From Novosphingobium sp. (GTDB taxonomy: Bacteria > Pseudomonadota > Alphaproteobacteria > Sphingomonadales > Sphingomonadaceae), in contig JACKKV010000005.1 of the NCBI GenBank assembly GCA_024236235.1, forward strand, positions 62,001 to 126,000: a stretch of DNA of 64,000 bases, read 5' to 3'. The position numbers were made by a program, and so were the translations under genes. The notes below the pieces were generated by a model. The model saw only the letters and a program-made list of their open reading frames with translations, made no database searches and had not been told where the DNA came from. Positions 33,081 through 41,990 of the stretch are shown in pieces; position 1 is the stretch's first letter, and each line of letters starts with the position of its first letter.

Positions 33081-34082
33081 ATGAAAGCCCTTTTGCTCGA
33101 AACCACTGACGGCCCCGAAGCGGTCCGGGTCGCCGATGTCGCAACGCCCGAACCCCAGGCGGGCGAAGTGCGCGTGGCGATCAAGGCAGCGTCAATCAAT
33201 CACCGCGAAATGTGGATCGCGCGCGGACTCTATCCCGGCATGGTCATGCCCTGCACCATGGGCTGTGACGGTGCGGGCGTGATCGACAGTCTGGGCGATG
33301 GCGTCAGCGGCGTGGCCGTGGGCGATGAAGTCGTGATCTATCCGGGCCGGGACTGGGGCGCAAACCGCCATGCGCCGCAGGCCGCATTCGGCCTGCTGGG
33401 CATGCCCCATGCGGGCACGATCGCCGAGTATATCTGCGTTCCCGCAGAAAATGTGGTGCCCAAGCCCAGGGGCATGAGCTGGGAAGAAGCCGCAGCCACT
33501 GTCCTTACAGGCCTTACCGCCTGGCGCGCGCTGATGTTCAAGGGGCAGCTCCAGCCGGGTGAAACGCTGCTGATCAGCGGCGTGGGGGGCGGTGTCGCCA
33601 CATTCGGCCTTGCCTTTGCGGTCGCGCATGGCGCGAAAGTCTACGTCACCGGCGAAAACCAGGATGTGCTTGACCGGGCGATGGAAATGGGCGCGCTGGG
33701 CGGGCTGCTTTATACCGATCCCGAATGGCGCAAACAGGTCGGCAAGTTGACCGGCGGTATCGATGTCGTGCTGGATGGGGCGCCTGCGCCCAGCTATGCC
33801 AACTATGTGCGGGCCATCAATCCGGGCGCGCGCATCGTGATCTATGGTTCGACCGCCGGGGACAAGTTTGAAGTGACTGCGACCGGCATCTTCCTCAAGA
33901 GCGCCAGCATTGTCGGCAGTCAGGTAGGCGATCCGCAGGACTTCCGCGACATGCTGGCCTTCGTCGAAAAACACGGCATCAGGCCGGTGATCGAAAAGAC
34001 CTTCCCGCTGGCCGATGCACGCGAGGCGCTGCTCTATCTCGAACAGCAACACAAGTTCGGCAAGGTGGTGGTCAGCGTATGA
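33081..34082 (+). CDS. Medium-chain (zinc-type) alcohol dehydrogenase/quinone oxidoreductase family protein
   Basis: A 333-residue MDR-family oxidoreductase. The N-terminal catalytic domain has NHREMWIARGLYPG (about residues 40-53) and MGCDGAGVI where alcohol dehydrogenases have GHEGAGVV. The NADP domain has ISGVGGGVATFGL near residue 165. The four structural-zinc Cys residues are absent. It may be an enone or quinone reductase or an alcohol dehydrogenase. AAGGAAAC lies just before the ATG. It is the first intact gene of the long plus-strand operon, and its stop overlaps the next ATG (ATGA). Confidence 0.87.
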   Translation: MKALLLETTDGPEAVRVADVATPEPQAGEVRVAIKAASINHREMWIARGLYPGMVMPCTMGCDGAGVIDSLGDGVSGVAVGDEVVIYPGRDWGANRHAPQAAFGLLGMPHAGTIAEYICVPAENVVPKPRGMSWEEAAATVLTGLTAWRALMFKGQLQPGETLLISGVGGGVATFGLAFAVAHGAKVYVTGENQDVLDRAMEMGALGGLLYTDPEWRKQVGKLTGGIDVVLDGAPAPSYANYVRAINPGARIVIYGSTAGDKFEVTATGIFLKSASIVGSQVGDPQDFRDMLAFVEKHGIRPVIEKTFPLADAREALLYLEQQHKFGKVVVSV

Positions 34083-34858
34083 GCGGCCTGTTCGACCTGT
34101 CCGGCAAGTTCGCGCTGGTCACCGGCGGCGCGCAAGGCCTGGGCCGGATGATCGCCGAAGGGTTGCTGGATGCCGGCGCGACGGTGGCTGTCACATCGCG
34201 CAAAGCCGATATTTGCGAAGCTGCGGCGGCGGAAATGTCGTCGCGTGGCCGCTGCATTCCGCTGCCCTGCGACCTGTCCTCTCCCGAAGCGGCGGTCGAT
34301 CTGGCCGCCCGTGTGCGCGAAGCCTCTGGCGGCAGGGTCCATGTGATCGTCAACAACGCAGGCAAGACCTGGGGCGGTCCGGTGGACAGTTTTCCGGACA
34401 AGGCCTGGCCGGGCGTCATGATGGTCAACCTGCAGGCGCCGTTCACCCTGATTCGCGAACTTCTGCCCGAACTGGATGCCGCCGCCAGCGCCGACGATCC
34501 GGCCCGCGTCATCAATATCGGGTCGATCGCGGGCAAGACGACCGAGCGACTGAGCGCGTATTCCTATTCGGCGAGCAAGGCCGCGATCCACATGCTCAGC
34601 CGCGACCTGGCTGGCGATCTGGCCAGCCGGAACATCAACGTCAACGCAGTCCTGCCAGGGTTCTTCCCGACCAGAATGACGGCGCACATGCGTGATGATG
34701 ACGCGGTTGATCCCAAGCTGCTGGCGCATATTCCAATGCGGCGGCTTGGCCGGGCGGAAGAGATCGCAGGAACCATCGTCTTCCTGTCATCTGCCGCCGG
34801 CGCATACATCACAGGCGCGGAAATCCCGGTGGATGGCGGTGTCGTCGGCTGCGGATGA
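34079..34858 (+). CDS. SDR family oxidoreductase
   Basis: A 259-residue SDR with TGGAQGLG near residue 16, TSRKADI after the second strand (NADP-like), NNAGKTWGG, Ser in NIGSIAGKT and the catalytic YSASK. GGRVHVIVNNAG and the C-terminal AYITGAEIPVDGGVVGCG are typical. It is close in pattern to the SDR at 39998 (AYITGAEIPVDGG versus SYVTGSVIPVEGG; both have a PATVIN/PARVIN-like strand and an Ala-Ser-Lys active site). It overlaps the upstream oxidoreductase gene by four bases. The 92-base gap after it contains an operator palindrome. Confidence 0.92.
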   Translation: MSGLFDLSGKFALVTGGAQGLGRMIAEGLLDAGATVAVTSRKADICEAAAAEMSSRGRCIPLPCDLSSPEAAVDLAARVREASGGRVHVIVNNAGKTWGGPVDSFPDKAWPGVMMVNLQAPFTLIRELLPELDAAASADDPARVINIGSIAGKTTERLSAYSYSASKAAIHMLSRDLAGDLASRNINVNAVLPGFFPTRMTAHMRDDDAVDPKLLAHIPMRRLGRAEEIAGTIVFLSSAAGAYITGAEIPVDGGVVGCG

Positions 34859-34878
34859 TCGAGGCTGGATGAAGTATA

Positions 34879-34894
34879 CCTATCCTCGGAAAGG
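34879..34894. promoter_or_regulatory. Cluster operator palindrome, copy 10
   Basis: CCTATC-CTCG-GAAAGG fits the consensus. It lies in the gap between the SDR (stop 34858) and the acyl-CoA ligase, 56 bases before the ligase ATG. This marks an internal promoter within the long plus-strand gene series. Confidence 0.72.
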
Positions 34895-34950
34895 ACACTT
34901 ATCCCGCCATGTTGCCAGTCGGGCAATGATGCGCCGCATACCCATGGCCG

Positions 34951-36633
34951 ATGGAGAGGGCTGAGTTGCAAGGTTTGAGTGAAGATCCGGCCCGGATGCG
35001 GATCAGCGTGAGCCCGCTGGCTGACATGCTGCTGAAATCCTGGGATCAGTTTCCGGACAAGGAAGCCGTCGTCTTTCCGACTGGGCGGCGTACTTATGAT
35101 GACATCGCCCGCGGGGTAATTCACCGCGCGCGGGGCCTGATGGGGCTGGGAATCGGGCCGGGCGATCATGTCGGCATCCTGCTGCCGTCCGGCACCGAAT
35201 TCATCGAGACCCTGTTCGCCGTTTCCATGATCGGCGGCGTTTCCGTGCTGATGAATGCGCGCTACCGCTCGCCCGAAGTACGCTATGTGGTGGAAAACGC
35301 CGATCTCGCGGCGGTCGTCACGAACAGCGACGCCGATGAATTCGTCGATTTCGTTGCCCGGCTGACCGAGGCATTCCCGCCACTTGCGCAATGCGGCGAT
35401 CCGCTCGACCTTGCGCTGGCAGACGCGCCCCTGCTGCGCAGGCTGATTTTGCACGGCGGGAAACAAGCCCCCGGTTTCATTGACCAGTCCGGTTTCGAGC
35501 AGGCAGCAGAACGCTGCAGTGAAGCGGACGTTCACGAAGCGCGGCTGGCGGTGCGGCTGCGCGATACCTGCATGATCCTGTATACCTCGGGCACCTCCGC
35601 AAACCCCAAGGGCTGCCTGCTCAGCAACGAAGCGATCTGTCGCGAAGCCAGCAATCTGGCGCGCAACCGCTGGGCCTTCAAGCCGGACGAGCGTGTCTGG
35701 TCGCCGATGCCACTGTTCCATATTGCAGCGATGCTGGCCATGCTGGGGGCAATCGAGGTCGGCGGTACCTTCATCGGCCAGCCGCATTTCGACCCGGGCG
35801 AAAGCCTGCGCCAGATCGAAGCGGAACAGGCGACCATGGTGTTCCTGCCCTTCGTGACCTTCCACCAGGCGATGATCGCACATCCTGATTGGGACAAGGC
35901 CGATCTTTCGAGCGTGCGCCTGATGAACAGCTGCTTCAGCCAGATGCCCGCATCGGTTGGCGATGCCTATCGGGCCAAGATGCCCAACGCGCTGCAAGTC
36001 GGCACCTTTGGCATGTCCGAAGCCAGCGGCATCGTGGCCACCGGCGGCTATGACATGGACCCCGAACTGGGTTTTCAGGCATTGGGCTATCCGCTGAAAG
36101 GCGTAGCGGTCCGCATTGTGTCGCCCGAAACAGGCGAGGATGCAGGCGTTGGCGAACGCGGCGAAGTCTGGTTTCGTGGTTACAACATGCTGGATGGCTA
36201 TCATCGCGATCCGGTGAAGACTGCCGAAGCAATCGACAGCGACGGCTGGTATCACAGCGGCGATATCGGTTCGCTCGATGAAAACGGACACATGCGCTTC
36301 CACGGGCGCTTCAAGGACATGCTCAAGGTCGGCGGGGAAAATGTCGCCGCGGCGGAAGTCGAAGCGGTGCTCGATTCGCATGAGGGGGTAGAGCTGGCGC
36401 AAGTCATCGGCATCCCCGATGCAAAGCTGGAAGAAGTACCCGCGGCTTATGTCAAGCTCAGCAACGGTGCGGTTTCGGAAGCGGAACTGATCGCCTATAC
36501 CCGCGAACGCATGGCCTCCTTCAAGGTTCCCCGGCATGTGCGCTTTATTGACGAATGGCCGATGTCGGCATCGAAAATCCAGAAGTTCAAGCTTCGCCAG
36601 CAATTGATGGCCGAACTGGGCCTGAACGATTGA
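34951..36633 (+). CDS. Acyl-CoA ligase (AMP-forming)
   Basis: A 560-residue acyl-adenylate/CoA ligase. The P-loop is ILYTSGTSANPKG near residue 210, the A5-like motif is FGMSEAS near residue 352, GYHRDP and WYHSGDIGSLDENG follow near residues 412-445, and GRFKDMLKVGGENVAAAEVE marks the hinge. The catalytic Lys is probably in SASKIQKFKLR near the C-terminus. It activates a carboxylic acid, such as a side-chain or ring-cleavage acid, to its CoA ester for beta-oxidation. The ATG at 34951 keeps the usual operator-to-start spacing; a TTG at 34966 with GGAGAGG upstream is an alternative. Confidence 0.93.
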   Translation: MERAELQGLSEDPARMRISVSPLADMLLKSWDQFPDKEAVVFPTGRRTYDDIARGVIHRARGLMGLGIGPGDHVGILLPSGTEFIETLFAVSMIGGVSVLMNARYRSPEVRYVVENADLAAVVTNSDADEFVDFVARLTEAFPPLAQCGDPLDLALADAPLLRRLILHGGKQAPGFIDQSGFEQAAERCSEADVHEARLAVRLRDTCMILYTSGTSANPKGCLLSNEAICREASNLARNRWAFKPDERVWSPMPLFHIAAMLAMLGAIEVGGTFIGQPHFDPGESLRQIEAEQATMVFLPFVTFHQAMIAHPDWDKADLSSVRLMNSCFSQMPASVGDAYRAKMPNALQVGTFGMSEASGIVATGGYDMDPELGFQALGYPLKGVAVRIVSPETGEDAGVGERGEVWFRGYNMLDGYHRDPVKTAEAIDSDGWYHSGDIGSLDENGHMRFHGRFKDMLKVGGENVAAAEVEAVLDSHEGVELAQVIGIPDAKLEEVPAAYVKLSNGAVSEAELIAYTRERMASFKVPRHVRFIDEWPMSASKIQKFKLRQQLMAELGLND

Positions 36634-36643
36634 GGGGGCCGCG

Positions 36644-37417
36644 ATGCGCGTGATCATAACCGGAGCGGCCAGCGGCATCGGCCGGGCGACGGCAGAGTTG
36701 CTGGCGGCGCGCGATGGCGCGCACAGATTGTTGCTGAGCGATCGTGACGCTGACGGGCTGGCTGCCGTGGCCGATGCGATCGGCGACGCCGCCGCAACCT
36801 GCGTGGCCGATCTGTCCGATCCGGACTGCGGCGATGCGATCGTGGCGGCCGCGCTGGCGCATATGGGTGGCATTGACGGGGTCGTCAGCAACGCCGGGAT
36901 CATTTCCGGCGCGCCGCTGGTGGAACAGACTATAGACCAGTTCGAGCGCGTCTATGCGATCAACACCCGCGCGACCTGGTTGCTTGCCAAGGCCGCGCAT
37001 CCGTATCTGGCCGCCAGCAAGGGAGCCTTCGTGGCGACGGCATCGATGTCGGGCACGCAGCCTACGCCGGGCCTTGGCTTCTATTCGTCCAGCAAGGCGG
37101 CGCTCATCATGCTGATCCGCCAGCTCTCGCTGGAATGGGGGCCTGACGGAATTCGCTGCAACACGGTTTCGCCCGGCCCCACTTACACGCCGATGACCAA
37201 AGCGGGGTATGACGATGCGGAGCGCCGTGCCCAACGCGAATCCATGATCCCTCTCCAGAAGCTCGGCATGGCGGAGGACGTCGCAAATGCGATCCTGTTC
37301 CTGCTGGGTAATGAAGCGGGCCATATCAGCGGCATCGACATTCTGGTCGATGGCGCAATGAGCAACAATCTGATGCCCGCAACGGGCGGCGGCACCGGCC
37401 AGAAGGCCAGCCGATAG
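36644..37417 (+). CDS. SDR family oxidoreductase
   Basis: A 257-residue SDR that begins almost directly with the cofactor motif (TGAASGIG, residues 6-13). SDRDADG after the second strand indicates NAD preference. SNAGIIS stands where NNAG is usual, Ser is in TASMSGTQP and the catalytic set is YSSSK. The tail (SNNLMPATGGGTGQKASR) is longer than usual and low in complexity. It starts ten bases after the acyl-CoA ligase stop and precedes the FAH-family gene, so it is in the same transcription unit. Confidence 0.92.
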   Translation: MRVIITGAASGIGRATAELLAARDGAHRLLLSDRDADGLAAVADAIGDAAATCVADLSDPDCGDAIVAAALAHMGGIDGVVSNAGIISGAPLVEQTIDQFERVYAINTRATWLLAKAAHPYLAASKGAFVATASMSGTQPTPGLGFYSSSKAALIMLIRQLSLEWGPDGIRCNTVSPGPTYTPMTKAGYDDAERRAQRESMIPLQKLGMAEDVANAILFLLGNEAGHISGIDILVDGAMSNNLMPATGGGTGQKASR

Positions 37418-37441
37418 CTTTCACATATCCGGAGATTCCAA

Positions 37442-38281
37442 ATGCGCCTTGCACGAGTAACCAAAGACGGGAAAACCGGCCTTGCCGCCAAGTCGGGAGA
37501 CAAGGTTACGATCGCCTATGGCGAGGATGTCGCCGATCTCGATAGCCATATTGCCGCCGGGACGCTGGCGAAAGCCGGGGCAAAAGCGGCCGCTGGCGAA
37601 AGCGTGGACGAAGCATCGCTCACCTTCCTGCCGCCCGTACGCAGACCATCGAAGATCATCTGCATGGGCCTCAATTACCGCGACCATGCCGAAGAGGCGG
37701 GCCTCGGCATCCCTGAATTTCCGGTGCTGTTCGCCCGCTTTCCCTCCAGCCTGATCGGCCACGGCGCGCCGATTATTCTGCCAAAGGTTTCCGAACAGCT
37801 TGACTGGGAAGCGGAACTTGTGGCCGTGCTGTCCAGGGGCGGGAAGAACATCGCACAAGCTGATGCGCTCAGCCATGTCGCCGGATACTCCGTATTCAAC
37901 GATGCTTCGATCCGTGACTATCAGCTGCGCACTCCGCAGTGGACGGCGGGCAAGAATTTCGACGATACCGGCGCGTTCGGCCCCTGGCTGGTCACGCCGG
38001 ACGAAGTGCCTGCCGGTGCCTCGGGCCTCAAGATCGAGTGCCGCCTCAACGGCCAGGTGATGCAGAGTTCGAACACCGGCAACCTCATTTTCGACGTGGC
38101 GAACACCATCGCCCTGCTCTCCAGCTTCATGACGCTGGAAGCGGGCGACGTGCTGGTGATGGGCACGCCGGGCGGCGTGGGCGTGGTGCGCGATCCGCAA
38201 GTGTGGATGAAGGCGGGCGATGTTTGCGAAGTGGAAATCGAAGGCATCGGCCTGCTCAGCAACCCGATCGTCGCGGAATGA
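37442..38281 (+). CDS. Fumarylacetoacetate hydrolase (FAH) family protein
   Basis: A 279-residue protein of the FAH family. The N-terminal domain is followed by ICMGLNYRDHAEEAG (about residues 76-90) and the metal-binding DWEAELVAVL (about 121-130), with TAGKNFDDTGAFGPWLV and VLVMGTPGGVG further on. Family members hydrolyse or decarboxylate 1,3-diketones and oxo-acids or hydrate 2-hydroxypentadienoate. With the extradiol dioxygenase directly downstream, it probably processes a meta-cleavage product. The gene lies 24 bases after the SDR, and a weak hairpin (38286-38304) separates it from the dioxygenase gene. Confidence 0.9.
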   Translation: MRLARVTKDGKTGLAAKSGDKVTIAYGEDVADLDSHIAAGTLAKAGAKAAAGESVDEASLTFLPPVRRPSKIICMGLNYRDHAEEAGLGIPEFPVLFARFPSSLIGHGAPIILPKVSEQLDWEAELVAVLSRGGKNIAQADALSHVAGYSVFNDASIRDYQLRTPQWTAGKNFDDTGAFGPWLVTPDEVPAGASGLKIECRLNGQVMQSSNTGNLIFDVANTIALLSSFMTLEAGDVLVMGTPGGVGVVRDPQVWMKAGDVCEVEIEGIGLLSNPIVAE

Positions 38282-38333
38282 TGCTGCCTGAACCTTCGTC
38301 AGGCAAGATAATCGGATTGTCAGGAGTAATGTG

Positions 38334-39269
38334 ATGAAGCGCCCGAACGTCCTCGCCGTTCATTCGATCGATCATTTCGCGCTGGAAGTGCCCGATCTGG
38401 ACGAAGCACGCCGATTTTTCACCACCTTCGGGCTGGACGTGCGCGACGAGGCGGGCGGGCTGGCGCTTTACACCTTCGGTCATCCCCACTGCTGGGGTCG
38501 GCTGTTCAGGGCCGGGGCCAAGCGCCTGCATTTCATCAGCTTCGGCATTTTTGCAGAAGATGAAGCGGCCTTTTCCGATCACCTCGATGCCTGCGGGGTG
38601 AGGCGCATCGCGCCGCCTGCCGGCGCCAGCACCGACGGCATCTGGTTCGAAGGTTTCGACGGGCTGCCGCTCAATATCCGCATCGCCGAAAAAGCGACCC
38701 CGGACGAAAAAAGCAGCTTTGCCGCCACGACGGCCGCTCCGGGCGAAACCGGCGCGGTGTTCAATTCATCCGCACCGCAGACCAGGCCGCGCCGCATGTC
38801 GCATTTCGCGATTTTCGCGACTGACGTGATCGCGGCGACAGCATGGTATGAAAAGGTGCTGGGCCTCCGGCTGGCGGATGGCAGCGGCCCGGTCGTCGCC
38901 TTTCTGCATGGCGCACACGGCAGCGATCACCACTTGCTCGCACTTGTGGCCTCTTCGCATCGCGGGCTGCATCATTCGAGCTGGGATGTCGGCTCCGTTC
39001 AGGAAATCGGTCTTGGCTCCGCCCAGATGATGCGCGCAGGCTATACCAAAGGCTGGGGCGTTGGCCGCCATGTGCTGGGTGCCAACTACTTCTATTACGC
39101 GACCGACCCCTGGGGCAGCCATGCGGAATATTCCGCAGACATCGATTTCATTCCGGCAGACTGCAACTGGCCGGCCAACCCCAATCACGCGCCTGAAGAC
39201 AGTTTCTATCTCTGGGGTCCGGACGTGCCGGAAGGCTTTGTCGACAATACCGAACCGGCGGGGAACTGA
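38334..39269 (+). CDS. Type I extradiol (VOC) ring-cleavage dioxygenase
   Basis: A 311-residue two-domain vicinal oxygen chelate dioxygenase. The expected Fe(II) ligands are H157 in MSHFAIFATD, H214 (or H213) in GLHHSSWDVG and E265 in GSHAEYSADIDF, close to the spacing of catechol 2,3-dioxygenase (H153, H214, E265). It should cleave a catechol-type ring next to the hydroxyls, the key ring-opening step of the cluster. Enzymes of this type open phenolic rings in biphenyl, estrogen and secosteroid breakdown. AGGAG lies before the start; GTG at 38331 is an alternative. It is followed three bases later by an alpha/beta hydrolase gene. Confidence 0.9.
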   Translation: MKRPNVLAVHSIDHFALEVPDLDEARRFFTTFGLDVRDEAGGLALYTFGHPHCWGRLFRAGAKRLHFISFGIFAEDEAAFSDHLDACGVRRIAPPAGASTDGIWFEGFDGLPLNIRIAEKATPDEKSSFAATTAAPGETGAVFNSSAPQTRPRRMSHFAIFATDVIAATAWYEKVLGLRLADGSGPVVAFLHGAHGSDHHLLALVASSHRGLHHSSWDVGSVQEIGLGSAQMMRAGYTKGWGVGRHVLGANYFYYATDPWGSHAEYSADIDFIPADCNWPANPNHAPEDSFYLWGPDVPEGFVDNTEPAGN

Positions 39270-39272
39270 ACA

Positions 39273-39998
39273 ATGGCTACATTTGTCCTGATGCATGGCG
39301 GCGGCATGGGCGGCTGGACCTGGAAATTCATGCGCGAGATACTGGAAGCCTCGGGCCACAAGGTCTTCACCCCCACGTTCACCGGCTTTGGAGAACGCGA
39401 GCATCTGATCGGGCGCGATATCGGCAATGCCACGCATGTGCGCGATATCGTCAACGTCCTTAGATACGAAGATCTGTCCGATGTCGTCCTGGTGGCGCAT
39501 TCCTACGCGGGCACAGTCGCGCCGGGCATTCTGGCCGAAGCGGGCGAGCGCATCCGCCGGGTCATCTATCTCGATGCGATCATACCCAGGGCGGGCGAGA
39601 GAATCGCGTCGATGCTGGGTTTCGCCACCGAAGAGGAAGCGGCCGGGCTCGACGCCATGCTGGACGCAGGCGAAGGCCCGATCGGATCGGGGGTGCATGA
39701 ACAACAGCGCGCGATGGCCAGGGAACATCCCCACATGATGGACCGGGAGCGCGAGAAATGGCTGCTCGATCACCTGTCCGATCAGCCGATGCGCGCCACC
39801 AGTTGCGTCATCCCCGTGGGTGCGGAGAGCATCATTCATCCGGTGGACTATATCGCTGCCAAACACACGATCATGGGCATGATGCATGACCGCGCCCGTG
39901 ACCTGGGCTGGACGATGCACGAGCATCCGGGCGATCACGCCTTCAACGTCGGCGATCCCGAAGGGGTGACGAAGATGATCCTGGAGATTGTGGGCTGA
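39273..39998 (+). CDS. Alpha/beta hydrolase
   Basis: A 241-residue alpha/beta hydrolase of the small esterase group. MHGGGMGGWTW at residues 7-17 forms the oxyanion region, S77 in AHSYAGTV is the nucleophile, YLDAIIPRAGE follows the next strand, and a His in PGDHAFNVGDP is the likely triad member. The pattern is close to salicylate-esterase-like plant and bacterial hydrolases. It lies directly after the extradiol dioxygenase, so it could hydrolyse the meta-cleavage product. Its stop overlaps the next ATG (TGATG). Confidence 0.86.
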   Translation: MATFVLMHGGGMGGWTWKFMREILEASGHKVFTPTFTGFGEREHLIGRDIGNATHVRDIVNVLRYEDLSDVVLVAHSYAGTVAPGILAEAGERIRRVIYLDAIIPRAGERIASMLGFATEEEAAGLDAMLDAGEGPIGSGVHEQQRAMAREHPHMMDREREKWLLDHLSDQPMRATSCVIPVGAESIIHPVDYIAAKHTIMGMMHDRARDLGWTMHEHPGDHAFNVGDPEGVTKMILEIVG

Positions 39999-40762
39999 TG
40001 GACACCGCAAACCTCTTTTCCGTGAAGGGCCGTGTCGCCCTCGTCACCGGGGGCAGCGCGGGAATCGGGCGGATGATCGCCACCGGCCTCGCCGCGGCAG
40101 GAGCGCGGGTCTATATCTGCGCCCGCAACGCCGAGAAAGTTAATGCCGCCGCCGCCGCGATGGAAGGCGATGTCATCGGCCTGGCCGCCGATCTTTCCAC
40201 CGTGGCCGGGATCGAGGCGCTGGCCGCAGAGATTGGCGGACGCGAAAGCGCCCTGCACATTCTCGTCAACAATGCCGGCACGCTGTCGGATGCCCCGATT
40301 GACAGCTTCAGCGAAGCGGAGTGGGACAGCGTACTGGACCTCAATCTCAAGTCACCCTTCTTCCTGTTGCAAAAACTGCTGCCGCAGTTGCGCGCAGGGG
40401 CAACGCCGCAGCGCCCGGCAACCGTGATCAATATCGGTTCGGTCGGAGCGCTCAAGATCGGCCCGCGCGAGGTCTACAGCTATCAGGCATCCAAGGGCGC
40501 CATTCACTGGCTGACCCGGTCGCTGGCGAAGAATCTAGCCAGGGACAATCTCACCGTCAATGCCATTGCGCCCGGCTTCTTCGAAAGCGACATGACCGTA
40601 ATCACGGACGATGCGATGCGCAAGATGGTGGAATCGATGGTTCCGCGCGGGCGCACCGGCCTGGCGGAAGATGTGGCCGGGGCCGCGATCTATCTCGCCT
40701 CCCCCGCCGGGTCCTATGTCACCGGGTCCGTCATCCCGGTGGAAGGCGGGCTGTCAATCTGA
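39998..40762 (+). CDS. SDR family oxidoreductase
   Basis: A 254-residue SDR with TGGSAGIG near residue 17, CARNAEKV after the second strand (NADP-like), NNAGTLSD, Ser in NIGSVGALK and the catalytic YQASK. It resembles the SDR at 34079 in its active-site surroundings and in a stretch with ATPQRPATVIN matching AASADDPARVIN. It is coupled to the preceding hydrolase by a one-base overlap, and an operator palindrome begins one base after its stop. Confidence 0.92.
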   Translation: MDTANLFSVKGRVALVTGGSAGIGRMIATGLAAAGARVYICARNAEKVNAAAAAMEGDVIGLAADLSTVAGIEALAAEIGGRESALHILVNNAGTLSDAPIDSFSEAEWDSVLDLNLKSPFFLLQKLLPQLRAGATPQRPATVINIGSVGALKIGPREVYSYQASKGAIHWLTRSLAKNLARDNLTVNAIAPGFFESDMTVITDDAMRKMVESMVPRGRTGLAEDVAGAAIYLASPAGSYVTGSVIPVEGGLSI

Positions 40763-40763
40763 C

Positions 40764-40779
40764 CCTGTCCGCGGACAGG
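40764..40779. promoter_or_regulatory. Cluster operator palindrome, copy 11 (perfect dyad)
   Basis: CCTGTC-CGCG-GACAGG is identical over all 16 bases to the copy beside the TetR gene (1441-1456). It lies in the 51-base gap between the SDR stop (40762) and the acyl-CoA dehydrogenase ATG (40814), 34 bases from the latter, and marks a second internal promoter of the plus-strand series. Confidence 0.8.
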
Positions 40780-40813
40780 TTGAGAGGGCGATAAAAGATT
40801 CCAGGGTGCTGTG

Positions 40814-41977
40814 ATGGATTTTGAACTTTCAGAAGAACAGACCGCCTTCCGCGACGTCGTGCGTCGCTGGGTGGATGCCGAATTGCCCAAGGATCTCATG
40901 CGCAGGCTTGAGGCTGATGAGGAAAACTATCCCTATGAAATCTGGGACAAGCTGAAGGAACAGGGTTTCTTCGGTATTGGTATCCCCGAAGAATATGGCG
41001 GGCTTGGCGGCGATGTCGTCATGCAGATGATCTTCGCGCGCGAAATGGCGCGCACGGCGGGCGGCCTGCTGTGGGTATGGGGCCTGACCTCCTTCGGCGG
41101 AGCAAAGATGATCTCGGTCTCCGGCACTGAGGAACAGAAGCAACGCTGGCTGCCCGACATGGCGGCGGGCAACCTGCGCGTATCGCTTTCCATGACCGAA
41201 CCCGATGGCGGCACGGACGTGCTGGGCGCGATGAAGACCTTTGCCGACAGGGTGGATGGCGGCTGGAAGCTCAACGGCGCCAAGATGTGGACGACTGGCG
41301 CCAAGGCGGCCGATCGCCTGCTGGTTCTCGCCCGCTCCGATCGCAATGCCGAAAAGAAGCACCACGGCCTGATCGCACTGTTTGTCGACGCGAAATCGCC
41401 CGGCATCACCGCCAGCCTGCTGCCCAAGCTCGGCATGCGCGCCATGGGCAGCTGCGAAGTCCATTATGAAGATGTCTTCGTGCCTGACAGCGATGTGCTG
41501 GGCGATCCGGGCAAGGCTTGGGGCGCGATGCTGCCCAGCCTTAACAACGAACGCATCATGGTCGGTGCACAGTGCCTCGGCGCCATTGATGGCGTACTGG
41601 AAGACGCGCTGGAATACATGATGCAGCGCAAGGCCTTTGGCGGCGTGATCGGTCGCTTTCAGGTGTTGCAGCATTATGTGGCCGATATCGCCACATCGCA
41701 GAAGCTGGTTGAGCTGCTGCTCTACAATGTCGCCTGGATGCAGGCCAAGGGGCTGCCCTGCGGTAACGAGGCGAACATGCTGAAGATGGTTGCCACGGAA
41801 TCCGCGGTGAAGGCGGCGGACATGGGCATCCAGATCATGGGCGGGATGGGTTATTCGGCCGAAACGGACATGCAGCGTTACTGGCGCGATCACCGCATCC
41901 TGCGCATGACGCCCATTTCCAACGAAATGGTGCGCAATACGATCGCCGAAAACCTCGGCCTGCCACGCTCGTTCTGA
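40814..41977 (+). CDS. Acyl-CoA dehydrogenase
   Basis: A 387-residue FAD-dependent acyl-CoA dehydrogenase of usual length. It has FFGIGIPEEYGGLGGD (about residues 54-69), the flavin-contact signature VSLSMTEPDGGTDV (about 128-141), MWTTGAKAADRLLV, and the late YMMQRKAFGGVIGRFQ and IMGGMGYSAETDMQRYWRDHRI. It introduces an alpha-beta double bond into an acyl-CoA. ACAD10/11-type relatives act after an APH-like kinase on 4-hydroxyacyl-CoAs, and APH-like kinases are present in this window. The ATG at 40814 is chosen; GTG at 40811 is possible. It is followed by the two-subunit MaoC hydratase. Confidence 0.95.
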   Translation: MDFELSEEQTAFRDVVRRWVDAELPKDLMRRLEADEENYPYEIWDKLKEQGFFGIGIPEEYGGLGGDVVMQMIFAREMARTAGGLLWVWGLTSFGGAKMISVSGTEEQKQRWLPDMAAGNLRVSLSMTEPDGGTDVLGAMKTFADRVDGGWKLNGAKMWTTGAKAADRLLVLARSDRNAEKKHHGLIALFVDAKSPGITASLLPKLGMRAMGSCEVHYEDVFVPDSDVLGDPGKAWGAMLPSLNNERIMVGAQCLGAIDGVLEDALEYMMQRKAFGGVIGRFQVLQHYVADIATSQKLVELLLYNVAWMQAKGLPCGNEANMLKMVATESAVKAADMGIQIMGGMGYSAETDMQRYWRDHRILRMTPISNEMVRNTIAENLGLPRSF

Positions 41978-41990
41978 CAAGGTAATGGCA

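Noticed and set aside
34564..36903. 779-codon minus-strand frame across the acyl-CoA ligase region
   Set aside because: It is antisense to the ligase and parts of two SDR genes that have all family motifs; no domain is recognisable in it.
38286..38304. GCCTGA...TCAGGC hairpin between the FAH-family and extradiol dioxygenase genes as a terminator
   Set aside because: Only six base pairs and no T-run, and the downstream genes clearly continue the operon.
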